From Leucothrix mucor DSM 2157 (GTDB lineage Bacteria; Pseudomonadota; Gammaproteobacteria; Thiotrichales; Thiotrichaceae): DNA of 64,000 nucleotides. Of the stretch, positions 1-9,007 are shown piece by piece; the first letter of the stretch is position 1; each line of letters begins with the position of its first letter. The position numbers were made by a program, and so were the translations under genes. Under the pieces are notes generated by a model. The model was given only the letters and a program-made list of their open reading frames with translations, ran no database searches and was not told the DNA's origin. The DNA lies in the NCBI RefSeq assembly GCF_000419525.1, contig NZ_ATTE01000001.1:3197501-3261500 (forward strand), given 5' to 3'.

Positions 1-311
1 AGTTTAACTCGCTCAATTTCTCTGCGACTTAAACCGCAAGCCAAGCCACGCTCCACATGAGAGCCCCACTCGTACCAAGCTTTCATATGAACGGCGACTC
101 GCAAGATAACCAACTCGCCTTTGCGCTTACCCAGCTCACCACCTTGTACCGAGTAGTTTCTAAAATTCCACCAAGCTTTTAATAGCTCAGGATGATGAGC
201 CATTAGGCGATGCACATTAATAGGCCGCCCATTCATATCCTCTTTAACAAAGGAAAGTGACTCATCCCATTGATCAGGGGCTAGCGGGCTCACTGCAAGT
301 TGGTCGGTCAT
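1..311 (-). CDS. Carboxymuconolactone decarboxylase (AhpD-like) family protein, partial
   Basis: The start codon is at 309-311 and the 3' end lies beyond the left edge, so only about 103 N-terminal residues are visible. I read the frame by hand; it contains ELVILRVAVHMKAWYEWGSH followed by an Ala-rich helix and a Gly-Leu-Ser turn, the usual pattern of the carboxymuconolactone decarboxylase fold. In this family the Tyr-Glu-Trp-x-x-His stretch replaces the Cys-x-x-Cys of true AhpD peroxidases, so a redox-cysteine role is unlikely. The gene lies 48 bp after egtD on the same strand and may be the third gene of that operon. The substrate is unknown. Confidence 0.8.
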   Translation of the reverse strand, partial: MTDQLAVSPLAPDQWDESLSFVKEDMNGRPINVHRLMAHHPELLKAWWNFRNYSVQGGELGKRKGELVILRVAVHMKAWYEWGSHVERGLACGLSRREIERVK

Positions 312-359
312 GCGGGGATCCTTAGTTGATTATGATTACCCACAAATAATGGATAAACC

Positions 360-1307
360 TTAGTTTCGATGCAATACAAAATCCGCGAAGTAGCCCTGCC
401 TGTCTGTTAGCAGCCGGCTAATTGTGAAGTCGGTTTTTTCTAAGATCAACTCCAACACCTGTCGACTGTATTTACGCGACACCTCAACATGGATTTTTTC
501 ACCCGCAGCGAAGTCATACGTTTTGTTAGTCGCAGCAATATGCACCTGCTGCGCGGTCTGACTAACAATAAAACTTTTGGCAATACCTTCCGCTTCAGTG
601 TACTCAGCCAGATGATCGAACTGCTCAATCACAAAGTTTGCCCCCAGCTCATTATTCATTCGGTGCAGAAGATTCATATTGAATGCTTTTGTCACACCCT
701 GCGCATCATCATAAGCAGGCAACACAATATCGGCAGACTTAATTAAATCGGCACCCAATAACATTTTATCGCCAGCGGCTAGGTTGGCTCCTAAGTCATA
801 GATAAAATTTGCTGCCTCTGCATCGGTCATATTGCCAATATTTGACCCCAAAAACAGCATCACCTTTGGCGCACGGCTCTGCTTCAGGTTCTGCAGTATT
901 TCAAAATAATCACCCTGCTGAGCTTTCAGCGATAAGGTCGGTAGTTCCGCTAACAAGTTACTTGCCAGCAACTCCAACACATACCCTGAAATATCGATCG
1001 GCAGATAATCAAACTGATAACCTTGCTCCAGCAATGCTTTTAACAAGTGTTTTGTTTTACTACCATCACCTGCGCCCAACTCAATCAGCTCGAAGTGCTG
1101 TTTGGGGCTAACACCCAAAGCATCAATCAATTCCTGAGTTTGCTCAGTGAAAATTTCATGCTCCGCACGCGTCAGGTAGTACTCTGGTAGTTCCATGATC
1201 TGCATAAATAGCTCGTCGCCTTTCTGATCATAGAAATATTTAGAAGGTAGCGTTTTATTTTGCTGACTCAGCCCAGCATCGACATCGATCGCGAATTGTT
1301 TATTCAT
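360..1307 (-). CDS. egtD: L-histidine N-alpha-methyltransferase EgtD
   Basis: EgtD trimethylates the alpha-amino group of histidine with SAM to give hercynine, the first step of ergothioneine synthesis in the cytoplasm. The 315-residue product has the N-terminal KYFYDQKGDELFMQIMELPEYY stretch typical of the family (split here as KYFYDQKG and the following residues), a SAM site LIELGAGDGSKT, and LFLGSNIGN. I chose the ATG at 1307 rather than an in-frame start at 1337 because it overlaps the egtB stop in an ATGA junction (1304-1307), which indicates translational coupling. An egtB neighbour separate from the methyltransferase argues for ergothioneine and against ovothiol, whose OvoA fuses both domains. 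Confidence 0.93.
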   Translation of the reverse strand: MNKQFAIDVDAGLSQQNKTLPSKYFYDQKGDELFMQIMELPEYYLTRAEHEIFTEQTQELIDALGVSPKQHFELIELGAGDGSKTKHLLKALLEQGYQFDYLPIDISGYVLELLASNLLAELPTLSLKAQQGDYFEILQNLKQSRAPKVMLFLGSNIGNMTDAEAANFIYDLGANLAAGDKMLLGADLIKSADIVLPAYDDAQGVTKAFNMNLLHRMNNELGANFVIEQFDHLAEYTEAEGIAKSFIVSQTAQQVHIAATNKTYDFAAGEKIHVEVSRKYSRQVLELILEKTDFTISRLLTDRQGYFADFVLHRN

Positions 1308-2458
1308 TTTGCTAACCTGATTCCAGAGAATTGCCATTGCAGCGGCGGATGAAAGAAGTTGCGATAGGTCAATCGACTATGCCCTGCTGCCGTAACCGTC
1401 GCGCCACCTCGCAAGACAATTTGATTCACCATGAATTTCCCGTTGTACTCACCAACTGCGCCGTCACTAATTTCAAACCCGGGATATGGTTGATAAGCAG
1501 AGCTAGTCCACTCCCAACGCTTCCCCCATTCCAATGAAGGCGCGGCAACTTCCCATTCAAACTCAGTAGGTAAGCGCGCGCCCTTCCAACAAGCATAGGC
1601 ATTCGCTTCATAATAAGAGACGTGACACAACATGGCGTCTGGGTCGAGCTTTTGCAATCCGGCTAAGGTGTAGTAAAACCACTCTCCATCAATCTGCTGC
1701 CAGTACAGTGGGCTAGCGACTTCATTATTGCTAACCCACGACCAGCCCTCATCCAACCAATAGCCGAAGTTCTGATAACCACCCGCTTCGATAAACTTTA
1801 GGTACTCGCCATTGGTCACCAGTGCTTTAGCGATTTCAAAGCGATGCAAATAGACTTTGTGTGGCGAACGCTCGTTATCAAAACAAAAGCCATCACCTCG
1901 ATAACCAATCGGATAAACATCCTCTTCAACCGTTAGCCAACCCGCTTGTGGATTGTGATCTGCCACCAGACTACTTTCAGGATGATAGACAGGATGTAAA
2001 GGATTCAGCGAAAACACGTACTTCAGGTCCATCAGTAATAATTCCTGATGCTGCTGCTCGTGGTTTAGGCCCAGCGTAAGCAGATCTGCAACGTCGGGCG
2101 CTAAGGGCTCGGCTAATAATGTTGCCATGTGTTTATCAACATGCTGACGATATTGATAAACTTCATCCACCGTGGGGCGCGTCATAATTCCACGCTGCCC
2201 ACGAATGGCTCGCGCACCGGCTGCTTGATAATAGCTATTGAATAGAAAGTTAAAGTCTTTATGAAAGACTTCATAGCCGGGCAAGTATTTTTGCAGGATC
2301 ATGGTTTCAAAGAACCACGTCACATGAGCCAAGTGCCATTTCGGCGGACTGGCAAACTCGACAGCCTGAGGAATGTAATCTTCCGTACAAAGTGGCTCGC
2401 ACAATTGCTCGGTGCGCCTGCGTGTGCGGAGATACTGTTCTGCTAAAGAGTCGGTCAT
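1304..2458 (-). CDS. egtB: Ergothioneine sulfoxide synthase EgtB
   Basis: EgtB is a non-haem iron enzyme that couples hercynine with a thiol (cysteine or gamma-glutamylcysteine) and O2 to form the sulfoxide precursor of ergothioneine. From the ATG at 2458 the protein has about 384 residues: a DinB-like N-terminal half with the iron ligands His in WHLAHVTWFFE (about residue 45) and HEQQHQE (His133, His137), then an FGE-sulfatase-like C-terminal half ending in LRGGATVTAAGHSRLTYRNFF. An upstream in-frame start would add 17 residues (MRRITK...) that do not fit the family. It is the first gene of egtB-egtD; no egtA, egtC or egtE is visible. Confidence 0.92.
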   Translation of the reverse strand: MTDSLAEQYLRTRRRTEQLCEPLCTEDYIPQAVEFASPPKWHLAHVTWFFETMILQKYLPGYEVFHKDFNFLFNSYYQAAGARAIRGQRGIMTRPTVDEVYQYRQHVDKHMATLLAEPLAPDVADLLTLGLNHEQQHQELLLMDLKYVFSLNPLHPVYHPESSLVADHNPQAGWLTVEEDVYPIGYRGDGFCFDNERSPHKVYLHRFEIAKALVTNGEYLKFIEAGGYQNFGYWLDEGWSWVSNNEVASPLYWQQIDGEWFYYTLAGLQKLDPDAMLCHVSYYEANAYACWKGARLPTEFEWEVAAPSLEWGKRWEWTSSAYQPYPGFEISDGAVGEYNGKFMVNQIVLRGGATVTAAGHSRLTYRNFFHPPLQWQFSGIRLAK

Positions 2459-2567
2459 AAAGTGCCTGCTTAAAATGCGCGTTTTAGGTATTTTAGTAAT
2501 ACGACGCATTTTATCAGGCAGATGCTGAGATGATATTTACCCTGCCATTTGCTTGGTTAAAGCTAAC

Positions 2568-3191
2568 TCACCCAGCCACCGGTATTACCAAAGAGAAGTA
2601 TTCCTTAGCACCACCCAGCACACTATTGACCGCAACCGAAGCCAGTATTAAACCCATGACACGGCTAATAATACTCGCCCCACTATTTCCAATTAATCGA
2701 TGTATCCAGCTTGCACCAATTAATAACAACAAGACGATGGCAAGCACCGCAAACATTGATAACGCGGTGAGCCCTTGCTCCATAATATTGTATTCACCAT
2801 TTTCAGTGAGCAACACCGCCGCCAACATCGCCCCAGGGCTCGCAATGGAAGGCACTGCTAATGGGAAAATCGCCGTATCGGTGGCACTGACCATTTTCAG
2901 CTCCTGATCCGGCTTGCTATCCCCAAAAATCATGCTCAAAGCAAACAGGAACAACACAATCCCGCCTGCAATCTGGAAGGCCGATAACGGTACTTTAATT
3001 GCATCCAGAATGACTTCGCCCGCGACCAAGAAAAATAGCAGAATGGCCCCGGAAATGAGCACTGCTTTAATTGCGATCTGTCTTTTCACATGCTCTTCGT
3101 AAGCACGGGTTACAGCGAGAAAAACAGGCACCGTTCCGATGGGATCAATCACTGCAAAAAAGAAGATAAAGGTAGCAAGGAAGTCGCTCAT
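2568..3191 (-). CDS. MarC family integral membrane protein
   Basis: The 207-residue hydrophobic protein has about six membrane segments and the family signature PIGTVPVFLAVT near the N-terminus, with AVPSIASPGAM in the middle. These two repeats with Pro-x-x-x-Pro/Gly are typical of MarC/UPF0056 proteins of the inner membrane. Their transport substrate is not settled, and the historical link to multiple antibiotic resistance is not supported for MarC itself. It sits 109 bp upstream of egtB on the same strand; I see no convincing terminator between them. Confidence 0.88.
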   Translation of the reverse strand: MSDFLATFIFFFAVIDPIGTVPVFLAVTRAYEEHVKRQIAIKAVLISGAILLFFLVAGEVILDAIKVPLSAFQIAGGIVLFLFALSMIFGDSKPDQELKMVSATDTAIFPLAVPSIASPGAMLAAVLLTENGEYNIMEQGLTALSMFAVLAIVLLLLIGASWIHRLIGNSGASIISRVMGLILASVAVNSVLGGAKEYFSLVIPVAG

Positions 3192-3504
3192 AACCGTTTT
3201 AAAGCTCCATAAAATTGAACAATCAAAATGTGTGGAGCGTCTTGCACCGGTAGGTTAATGCACTCCAAGCATAGGTATGGACAAGCGCTGGCGGTAAACT
3301 ATCCTCAACTCACACTAAAAAAGACAAATACTAGGCACTTATCCAAATACTACTACAATACGCAAGACTAATGCGCCAAATCAAATCGCTTAATATGAAA
3401 AGCCACCCACCAAAACAAACCTGCATCGCGCAAATACAAAAACGCCCATCGTGAGCAACTCACAACGGGCGTTTTTGATTCGAACAATAACTTAGAAAAG
3501 CGCG
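3192..3504. other. Intergenic region between MarC and the betaine ABC operon
   Basis: About 310 bp without a credible gene. The right part carries a clear terminator hairpin (listed separately) ending the leftward ABC operon; the left part must hold the leftward marC promoter, but I could not pick a convincing -35/-10 pair. The sequence is AT-rich and contains no long ORF. Confidence 0.6.
3438..3476 (-). terminator. Rho-independent terminator after the betaine ABC operon
   Basis: The stem pairs aaaaacgccc (from 3438) with gggcgttttt (to 3476), with an inner pairing of gtgag with ctcac. It has A-runs before and T-runs after on both strands, so it can work in either direction. It lies about 30 bp past the stop codon of the ATP-binding protein. 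Confidence 0.85.
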
Positions 3505-4563
3505 TTAAGCCGCAGCGGTATTCTCAGCATCATGTTCAACCGGTGTTACCATCGACGCGATAACATCATGGATGTCCAGCATACCAACAGCCTTCCCGGT
3601 GGCATCAACCACCAAAGCCATCTGCTCATCGGCATCGGTCATCATTTTAGCTGCTTCTTCCAGCAATGCACTGCGACGGACTTTCACCGCGTTATCGCTA
3701 AGCTCAGCAGTCACAGGCTTCATGACTGTACGCACTTTGATAACACGACCACGATTCACTTCTTTAACGAAGCTGGCAATATATTCATCCGCAGGCTGCA
3801 GTACAATATCTTGTCCTGTTCCCTGCTGAATCACCGCGCCATCACGCAAGATAGCGATCTGATCACCTAAGCGCAAAGCCTCATCCAAGTCATGTGTGAT
3901 AAACACAATCGTCTTTTCCAGCTCATCCTGAATATCCAACAGTACTGTCTGCATATCCATACGAATAAGTGGATCGAGTGCAGAAAATGCCTCATCCATC
4001 AACAAGATATCCGCATCGTTAGCCAGCGCACGCGCCAAACCAACACGCTGCTGCATACCACCAGACAACTGATTCGGATAGTTATCCTCAAAGCCAGCCA
4101 AACCAACACGGTCTAACCAACGCTGAGCGCGACGCTTGCTCTCACCCTCTGGAACACCCTGAATCTCCAAACCGAAGACCGTGTTTTCCATGACAGTGCG
4201 GTGTGGTAGTAGAGCAAACTTCTGAAACACCATCGCTGTTTTATGACGACGGAATTCACGCAGTGCGCTCTTCTTCATTTGGCAAACATCAACGCCATCG
4301 TAAAGTACTTCACCAACCGTCGGATCAATCAAGCGATTGATGTGACGAATCAACGTCGACTTACCAGAGCCGGATAAGCCCATCACCACCTGAATCTGAC
4401 CTGCTGGCATATGGATATTAATATCCTGCAAACCTAGTACGTGGTCATACTGATCATTCAAATCTGTTTTCGACAGGCCGTTTTTGACCATGTCGACATA
4501 CTTTTCGCCGTGAGGGCCGAAGATTTTGTACAGATTTTTGATTTCAATGCTTTGACTAGCCAT
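3505..4563 (-). CDS. proV: Glycine betaine/proline-type ABC transporter ATP-binding protein
   Basis: This 352-residue protein powers uptake of quaternary amines (betaine, proline betaine or choline). It has Walker A GLSGSGKST (about residue 63), the signature LSGGMQQRVGLARAL, Walker B ILLMDEAFSALD and the switch His in VFITHDLDEA. The family-specific N-terminal extension (residues 1-50) and a C-terminal CBS-like region (about 280-340), which senses ionic strength in OpuA-type transporters, are both present. The start overlaps the 3' end of the permease gene by 8 bp. The exact substrate cannot be read from the sequence. Confidence 0.9.
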   Translation of the reverse strand: MASQSIEIKNLYKIFGPHGEKYVDMVKNGLSKTDLNDQYDHVLGLQDINIHMPAGQIQVVMGLSGSGKSTLIRHINRLIDPTVGEVLYDGVDVCQMKKSALREFRRHKTAMVFQKFALLPHRTVMENTVFGLEIQGVPEGESKRRAQRWLDRVGLAGFEDNYPNQLSGGMQQRVGLARALANDADILLMDEAFSALDPLIRMDMQTVLLDIQDELEKTIVFITHDLDEALRLGDQIAILRDGAVIQQGTGQDIVLQPADEYIASFVKEVNRGRVIKVRTVMKPVTAELSDNAVKVRRSALLEEAAKMMTDADEQMALVVDATGKAVGMLDIHDVIASMVTPVEHDAENTAAA

Positions 4564-5443
4564 GAACTACCTCTGAATGTTTTTGCAGACGCTTACCGTA
4601 AGCCTGGCTGGCACGGTCAAAGATAATCGCAATACCAACAATCGCTAAGCCATTGAAAATACCCAAAGTGAAATACTGGTTAGCAATCGCTTTAAGTACT
4701 GGCTGACCCAGTCCCTGTACACCAATCATTGAAGCCACAACCACCATCGACAAAGCCATCATAATGGTCTGGTTAATACCGGCCATAATAGTCGGTAGCG
4801 CCAAAGGCATTTGGATTTTCATCAGTCGCTGCCAAGAAGAGGCACCGAAGGCATCACCGGCTTCCAGAATATCCTTATCAACCAAACGAATACCTAAATT
4901 GGTCAAACGAATAATGGGCGGAATGGCATAAATGATAACGGAGATCAGACCCGGCACTTTACCGATTCCCAGTAGCATAACCACCGGAATCAAATAAACG
5001 AAGGCAGGCATCGTTTGCATAACATCAAGTACGGGGGTGACGATTCGCTGAACCAGCTGCGAGCGTGACATCAGTATCCCGATCGGTATACCGACTACGA
5101 TAGCGAGCATGGTCGCCACAAAGGTCATCGACACCGTCTTCATGGTGTCTTCCCACATGTCAAAGAAACCGATCAGTAATAGTGTGATGATGGTACCTAT
5201 CACAATTTTCCAGCTACGGCTCCCTAGCCAAACCAAACCTGCGATTAGCACCATAATGATGGGCCATGGCGTGTCTAGCATAAAATCTTCGGCCAGAATC
5301 ATAAACTGCTTAACTGGCTCGAAAATCATCTCGATTGTCTCGCCGTATTCGCGAGTAAATCCCTTAAAACCCGCATCAATTCCCTTCTTCAACGCCCGAA
5401 GGCTGTCGATGGGCATGTGCGGAAACTCGTTATACCAACTCAA
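4556..5443 (-). CDS. proW: Glycine betaine/proline-type ABC transporter permease
   Basis: The 295-residue inner-membrane permease has a long N-terminal tail (about 60 residues) followed by six or seven membrane segments. The cytoplasmic EAA loop that docks on the ATPase is visible as EAGDAFGASSWQRLMKIQMP. It is 127 bp downstream of the binding-protein gene, across a hairpin that may reduce read-through, and overlaps the ATPase gene downstream. Confidence 0.9.
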   Translation of the reverse strand: MSWYNEFPHMPIDSLRALKKGIDAGFKGFTREYGETIEMIFEPVKQFMILAEDFMLDTPWPIIMVLIAGLVWLGSRSWKIVIGTIITLLLIGFFDMWEDTMKTVSMTFVATMLAIVVGIPIGILMSRSQLVQRIVTPVLDVMQTMPAFVYLIPVVMLLGIGKVPGLISVIIYAIPPIIRLTNLGIRLVDKDILEAGDAFGASSWQRLMKIQMPLALPTIMAGINQTIMMALSMVVVASMIGVQGLGQPVLKAIANQYFTLGIFNGLAIVGIAIIFDRASQAYGKRLQKHSEVVHG

Positions 5444-5525
5444 TATGTATTCCTCGTTTTAGACGACAAAGAAAGCCCGCAATGTATCTGTGCATTATTT
5501 TCAGAGACTTTCCTTATCCAGAATT

Positions 5526-5554
5526 AAAAAAGGCGACAAAAATTCTGCCGCCTT
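5526..5554 (-). terminator. Intra-operon terminator or attenuator between proX-like and proW-like genes
   Basis: On the minus strand AAGGCG pairs with CGCCTT around a 13-nt loop, followed by TTTT. It lies just after the stop of the periplasmic binding protein and before the permease gene. Such partial terminators are a common way to make more binding protein than membrane components. The stem is short, so read-through is likely. Confidence 0.6.
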
Positions 5555-5570
5555 GCCTGCTTATTTTGCT

Positions 5571-6560
5571 TTATTTCTTAATCTTTTCAGCAACGTCTTT
5601 AGATACCCACTTAGTCCAGATATCTTCACGAGTCTTAATAAACTCTTCTGCCGCTTCTTCACCAGTTGCCTGGTTATCTGTCATCCATGCCAACAGCTGA
5701 CCAAGGTCATTGTTACGAATAGAACGACGTGAGAAGTAGCTCAGTGCAATCGCAGAGCTATCCATGAAGTCTTTAGTTACAACGGTAGATACGCGTGATG
5801 CTCTCCAGTCATTGATCTTTGGATCTTCACAATCTGCAACACCCGTACATTTTTCCCAGTGCTCTTGATCGTGTGGCGCATCAATCTTCAGCTTAACCAT
5901 GTCGTACTTACCCAGTAATGAGGTAGGTGCCCAGTAGTAAGTCATGAAGCCTTGCTTACGCTCGTAAGATTTAGCGATTGCGCCGTCAAGACCGGCTGAT
6001 GAACCTGGATCAACCAGCTCAAAGCCTTTCTTTTCCATATCGTACGCTTTAAACAGATTCTGCATGATCAACTGGCAATTCCAACCAGCAGGGCAACCAA
6101 TGATCGCGCCTTTATCATCATCTTCAGGATGTGGGAACAGCTCAGGACGCTTCAGTGCATCTTCAACAGACTTAATGTCTGGATTAGCATCTGCCATGTA
6201 CTTAGGAATCCAGATACCTTCTTCACCACCATCCGACAGAATATCAACTGTGCGGTATAAACGACCTTCTTCGATCGCTTCTCTCAGTGGCTCTTCCAAT
6301 GAATTGGTCCAAAGCTCAGTTGCGACATCTGGCTTACCCTTCTCATTCATCGAAGTGAAGGTAGGCATGGTGTCACCAGCAACCATCTCTACGTCACAAT
6401 CGTAACCCTTCTCCAGAATTAGCTTGTCCACTGCAGATAATACTTCTGCGGACTGCCAGTTCATTGAGGCAATAGTGATGTCTCCACATTCGTGTGCGCT
6501 TGCTGAACCTGCAAAACCCAAACCAGCTAGTATCAATGTTGATGCTAGGAGTTTTTTCAT
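5571..6560 (-). CDS. proX: Periplasmic glycine betaine/choline-type substrate-binding protein
   Basis: This is the binding protein of the ABC transporter encoded downstream. It has a Sec signal peptide (MKKLLASTLILAGLGFAGSA, cleavage about residue 22), then the OpuAC-type fold with ASMNWQSAEVLSAVDKLILE near the N-terminus. I chose the ATG at 6560 because GGAGAG precedes it by 6 bp; a longer in-frame start at 6674 adds 38 residues before the signal peptide and is not credible. The mature protein is about 307 residues. It is the first and probably the most expressed gene of the operon. Confidence 0.9.
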   Translation of the reverse strand: MKKLLASTLILAGLGFAGSASAHECGDITIASMNWQSAEVLSAVDKLILEKGYDCDVEMVAGDTMPTFTSMNEKGKPDVATELWTNSLEEPLREAIEEGRLYRTVDILSDGGEEGIWIPKYMADANPDIKSVEDALKRPELFPHPEDDDKGAIIGCPAGWNCQLIMQNLFKAYDMEKKGFELVDPGSSAGLDGAIAKSYERKQGFMTYYWAPTSLLGKYDMVKLKIDAPHDQEHWEKCTGVADCEDPKINDWRASRVSTVVTKDFMDSSAIALSYFSRRSIRNNDLGQLLAWMTDNQATGEEAAEEFIKTREDIWTKWVSKDVAEKIKK

Positions 6561-6825
6561 CGTGATCTCTCCAATATTTTCATTACTTGTAATAGAGCGG
6601 CATACCCCATTTAACGCCCTGCTTTTGAGGGCTACCAAATTTTCTGCCGCCGTTAATATAACACAGTCAATCATTACTTCTGGCCAAACAGCCTTTTAAT
6701 CTGAGTAATAACGTCTCATTTTTGAAAATATAACCGCCCTCAGAGACTAAACAAAACTTAATATTAGCAATTATTCGCCTAAGATAGACGTCTATTTGTT
6801 TACTATCAATACAATTCTATAAAAA

Positions 6826-8778
6826 CTAGATGCTATCGCAATTAACTGCCTGAATCGGGATAACCTTGCTTTGTCTTGGTGTTTTTTCCAACGCTTTCTC
6901 GATCATATTCGCTTTAACCGATGGCTTTGCTAAACGCTTATCAAACCAAAAACCAACCGGCTGCTCAAAGCCCAAACCGTGCATATAGTTGTACAACGCC
7001 TTTTTCAGCCCTTTACCCAGCAATTCGTGATCAGCCACCACCGGATCGCTAAACTCAATATCGTTACTGGCAAATCCTGCAAAGGCTGGCGGGTGCAATG
7101 TCACCCCATATTGCTCTGGCTTCTGCCCAACCGGACTGTGAATCGTTGCTGAGAAACGATGCCAATAGGCAGAGTGAATGCATTTGTGCATCATGAGCTG
7201 GCGTACATATTCTAACGAGTCGACAGTTTCCGCTTCAGTCTGCGAGGGGAAGCCATACATAAGATAGGCATGCACCAAAATGCCCGCATCGGAAAATGCT
7301 TTGGTCACTCGCGCCACTTGCTCGACCGTTACGCCTTTTTTCATCAGCTTCAGCAATCGATCGGAAGCCACTTCCAAACCACCGCTGACCGCTACACAAC
7401 CAGAGTCCGCTAATAACTGGCAACGCTCTGGCGTGAACGTCTTTTCAAAACGAATATTTCCCCACCAGGTAATAACGATGCCTTTCTCAATCAGCTTACG
7501 CGCCATGGCAAACATGACTTTAGGCGGTGCCGCTTCATCCACAAAGTGAAAGCCCGTTTGACCCGTTTCGGCGATTAGCGTTTCAATGCGCTCAACAATA
7601 ATGTCAGCTCCGGCCTCATCGTAGCGCCCGATATAATCCAAGCCGATATCGCAGAAGCTGCACTGCGTCCAATAACAGCCGTGCGCCATGGTGAGCTTAT
7701 TCCAGCGCCCATCGCTCCAGATACGATGCATGGGGTTTAGCATTTCACATAAAGATAAGTAGGAATCCAGCGGTAAGCCTTCATACACCGGCGTACCAAT
7801 CGCGCGATGCGGAATATCCGGTAGCGCGGACTGCTGCTGATAACACACCGCGCCATCATCCAAATAATAAGTACGGTGTAAATCCTGACGCTCGCAATTA
7901 CCCAAAAGGTGTTTGTACAAACGCAATAACGGCTGCTCGCCATCATCCAGCAGGATAAAATCCACAAACTCAAAAATACGCGGATCACTCAAGCTACGCA
8001 GTTCAGTATTAATATAACCGCCACCGAGCACGATGTGCGTGTTAGGCGAATGCTCCCGACAGGCCCGCGCAATTTGTAACGCACCCAGCATATTGCCGGG
8101 GAATGGCACGGTGATACCCAAGACATCGGGCTGCGTTTCTTGTAAATGCGCAACGACTAAGTGCTGAAGTGTGGCTTCGACCAAACTCACATCCGCATTG
8201 AGAATGCCATACAGATCGTCAAATGAAGGATTGGATGCAGCAAGGCTTTCACCGTAACGGGAGATTTCAAAGTTAACATCAACACCTTGATGAATCACCT
8301 GCACTAAGTCATCGATAAACAAAGTGGCCAAATGCTTGGCTTTATCCTGCGTGCCCAGCTCACCAAAAGCCCACTGCAAAATATCACCAGTGGCTTCGTC
8401 CAAACCGTGCAATCCTTCAAACGCAGGACCCTCCGGTAAAAATCGTCGCGACACAATCCGCAGCGCCAAACTCGGGTCTTTGCCTTGCAGGAAACGAATC
8501 GCAGGCGTTACACATTGGCGATATTGCTCAAACTCCGCCATAAACTGATAAATCACATCCGGCAGTTCGTCATCCTCAAATTCGGCGTAGTTATCTTCAA
8601 CCACTCCCAGAATCTGCTCCAGCCCCTCGGGCGTTAGCAAGGTGAGTAACAGCTCAATGGCCAGATCGCGCTGCGCCACGACAAAACCCTGTTCACGCAA
8701 AAAGCCAGTCAGATACGCTGTCGCAGGGTACGGCGTATTAAGCTGGGTCATCGGAGGAATGCAAAATAATGTTTTCAT
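6826..8778 (-). CDS. B12-binding domain radical SAM protein
   Basis: The 650-residue protein has a cobalamin-binding Rossmann-like domain (about residues 190-300, with TVPFPGNMLGALQIARACRE and VLGGGYINTE) followed by a radical SAM barrel. The cluster-binding motif is GCYWTQCSFCDIG, i.e. Cys-x4-Cys-x2-Cys rather than the common Cys-x3-Cys-x2-Cys. No DxHxxG cobalamin motif is obvious, so base-off cobalamin may be bound in a different way or not at all. The N-terminus MKTLFCIPPMTQLNTPYPA is typical of this group. It stands alone, so substrate and product are unknown. B12 genes occur later in the window (56-62 kb) but are not linked. Confidence 0.85.
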   Translation of the reverse strand: MKTLFCIPPMTQLNTPYPATAYLTGFLREQGFVVAQRDLAIELLLTLLTPEGLEQILGVVEDNYAEFEDDELPDVIYQFMAEFEQYRQCVTPAIRFLQGKDPSLALRIVSRRFLPEGPAFEGLHGLDEATGDILQWAFGELGTQDKAKHLATLFIDDLVQVIHQGVDVNFEISRYGESLAASNPSFDDLYGILNADVSLVEATLQHLVVAHLQETQPDVLGITVPFPGNMLGALQIARACREHSPNTHIVLGGGYINTELRSLSDPRIFEFVDFILLDDGEQPLLRLYKHLLGNCERQDLHRTYYLDDGAVCYQQQSALPDIPHRAIGTPVYEGLPLDSYLSLCEMLNPMHRIWSDGRWNKLTMAHGCYWTQCSFCDIGLDYIGRYDEAGADIIVERIETLIAETGQTGFHFVDEAAPPKVMFAMARKLIEKGIVITWWGNIRFEKTFTPERCQLLADSGCVAVSGGLEVASDRLLKLMKKGVTVEQVARVTKAFSDAGILVHAYLMYGFPSQTEAETVDSLEYVRQLMMHKCIHSAYWHRFSATIHSPVGQKPEQYGVTLHPPAFAGFASNDIEFSDPVVADHELLGKGLKKALYNYMHGLGFEQPVGFWFDKRLAKPSVKANMIEKALEKTPRQSKVIPIQAVNCDSI

Positions 8779-9007
8779 CGTCGTATTTTATATGATTTTA
8801 AGCAGAAACGGCATCAGCATGAATATGGCCTTTCATTAGCCCAGTCATGCACTATCGTCCTTACTTGTCTTGTGTTAAATTGACTTAAACAATAATAAAA
8901 AAAGAGAGTAAAATCGGCCTGCCTGATTAATTTTACTATGACGTCATGCATGCCTAATACATACAATAAATAACCCGCAGCTCTCTGGGTTTACAAGTGC
9001 TCACACA

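Noticed and set aside
1304-2458. Ovothiol synthase OvoA instead of EgtB
   Set aside because: OvoA carries a fused C-terminal methyltransferase; here the protein ends after the FGE-like domain and a separate EgtD is encoded next to it.
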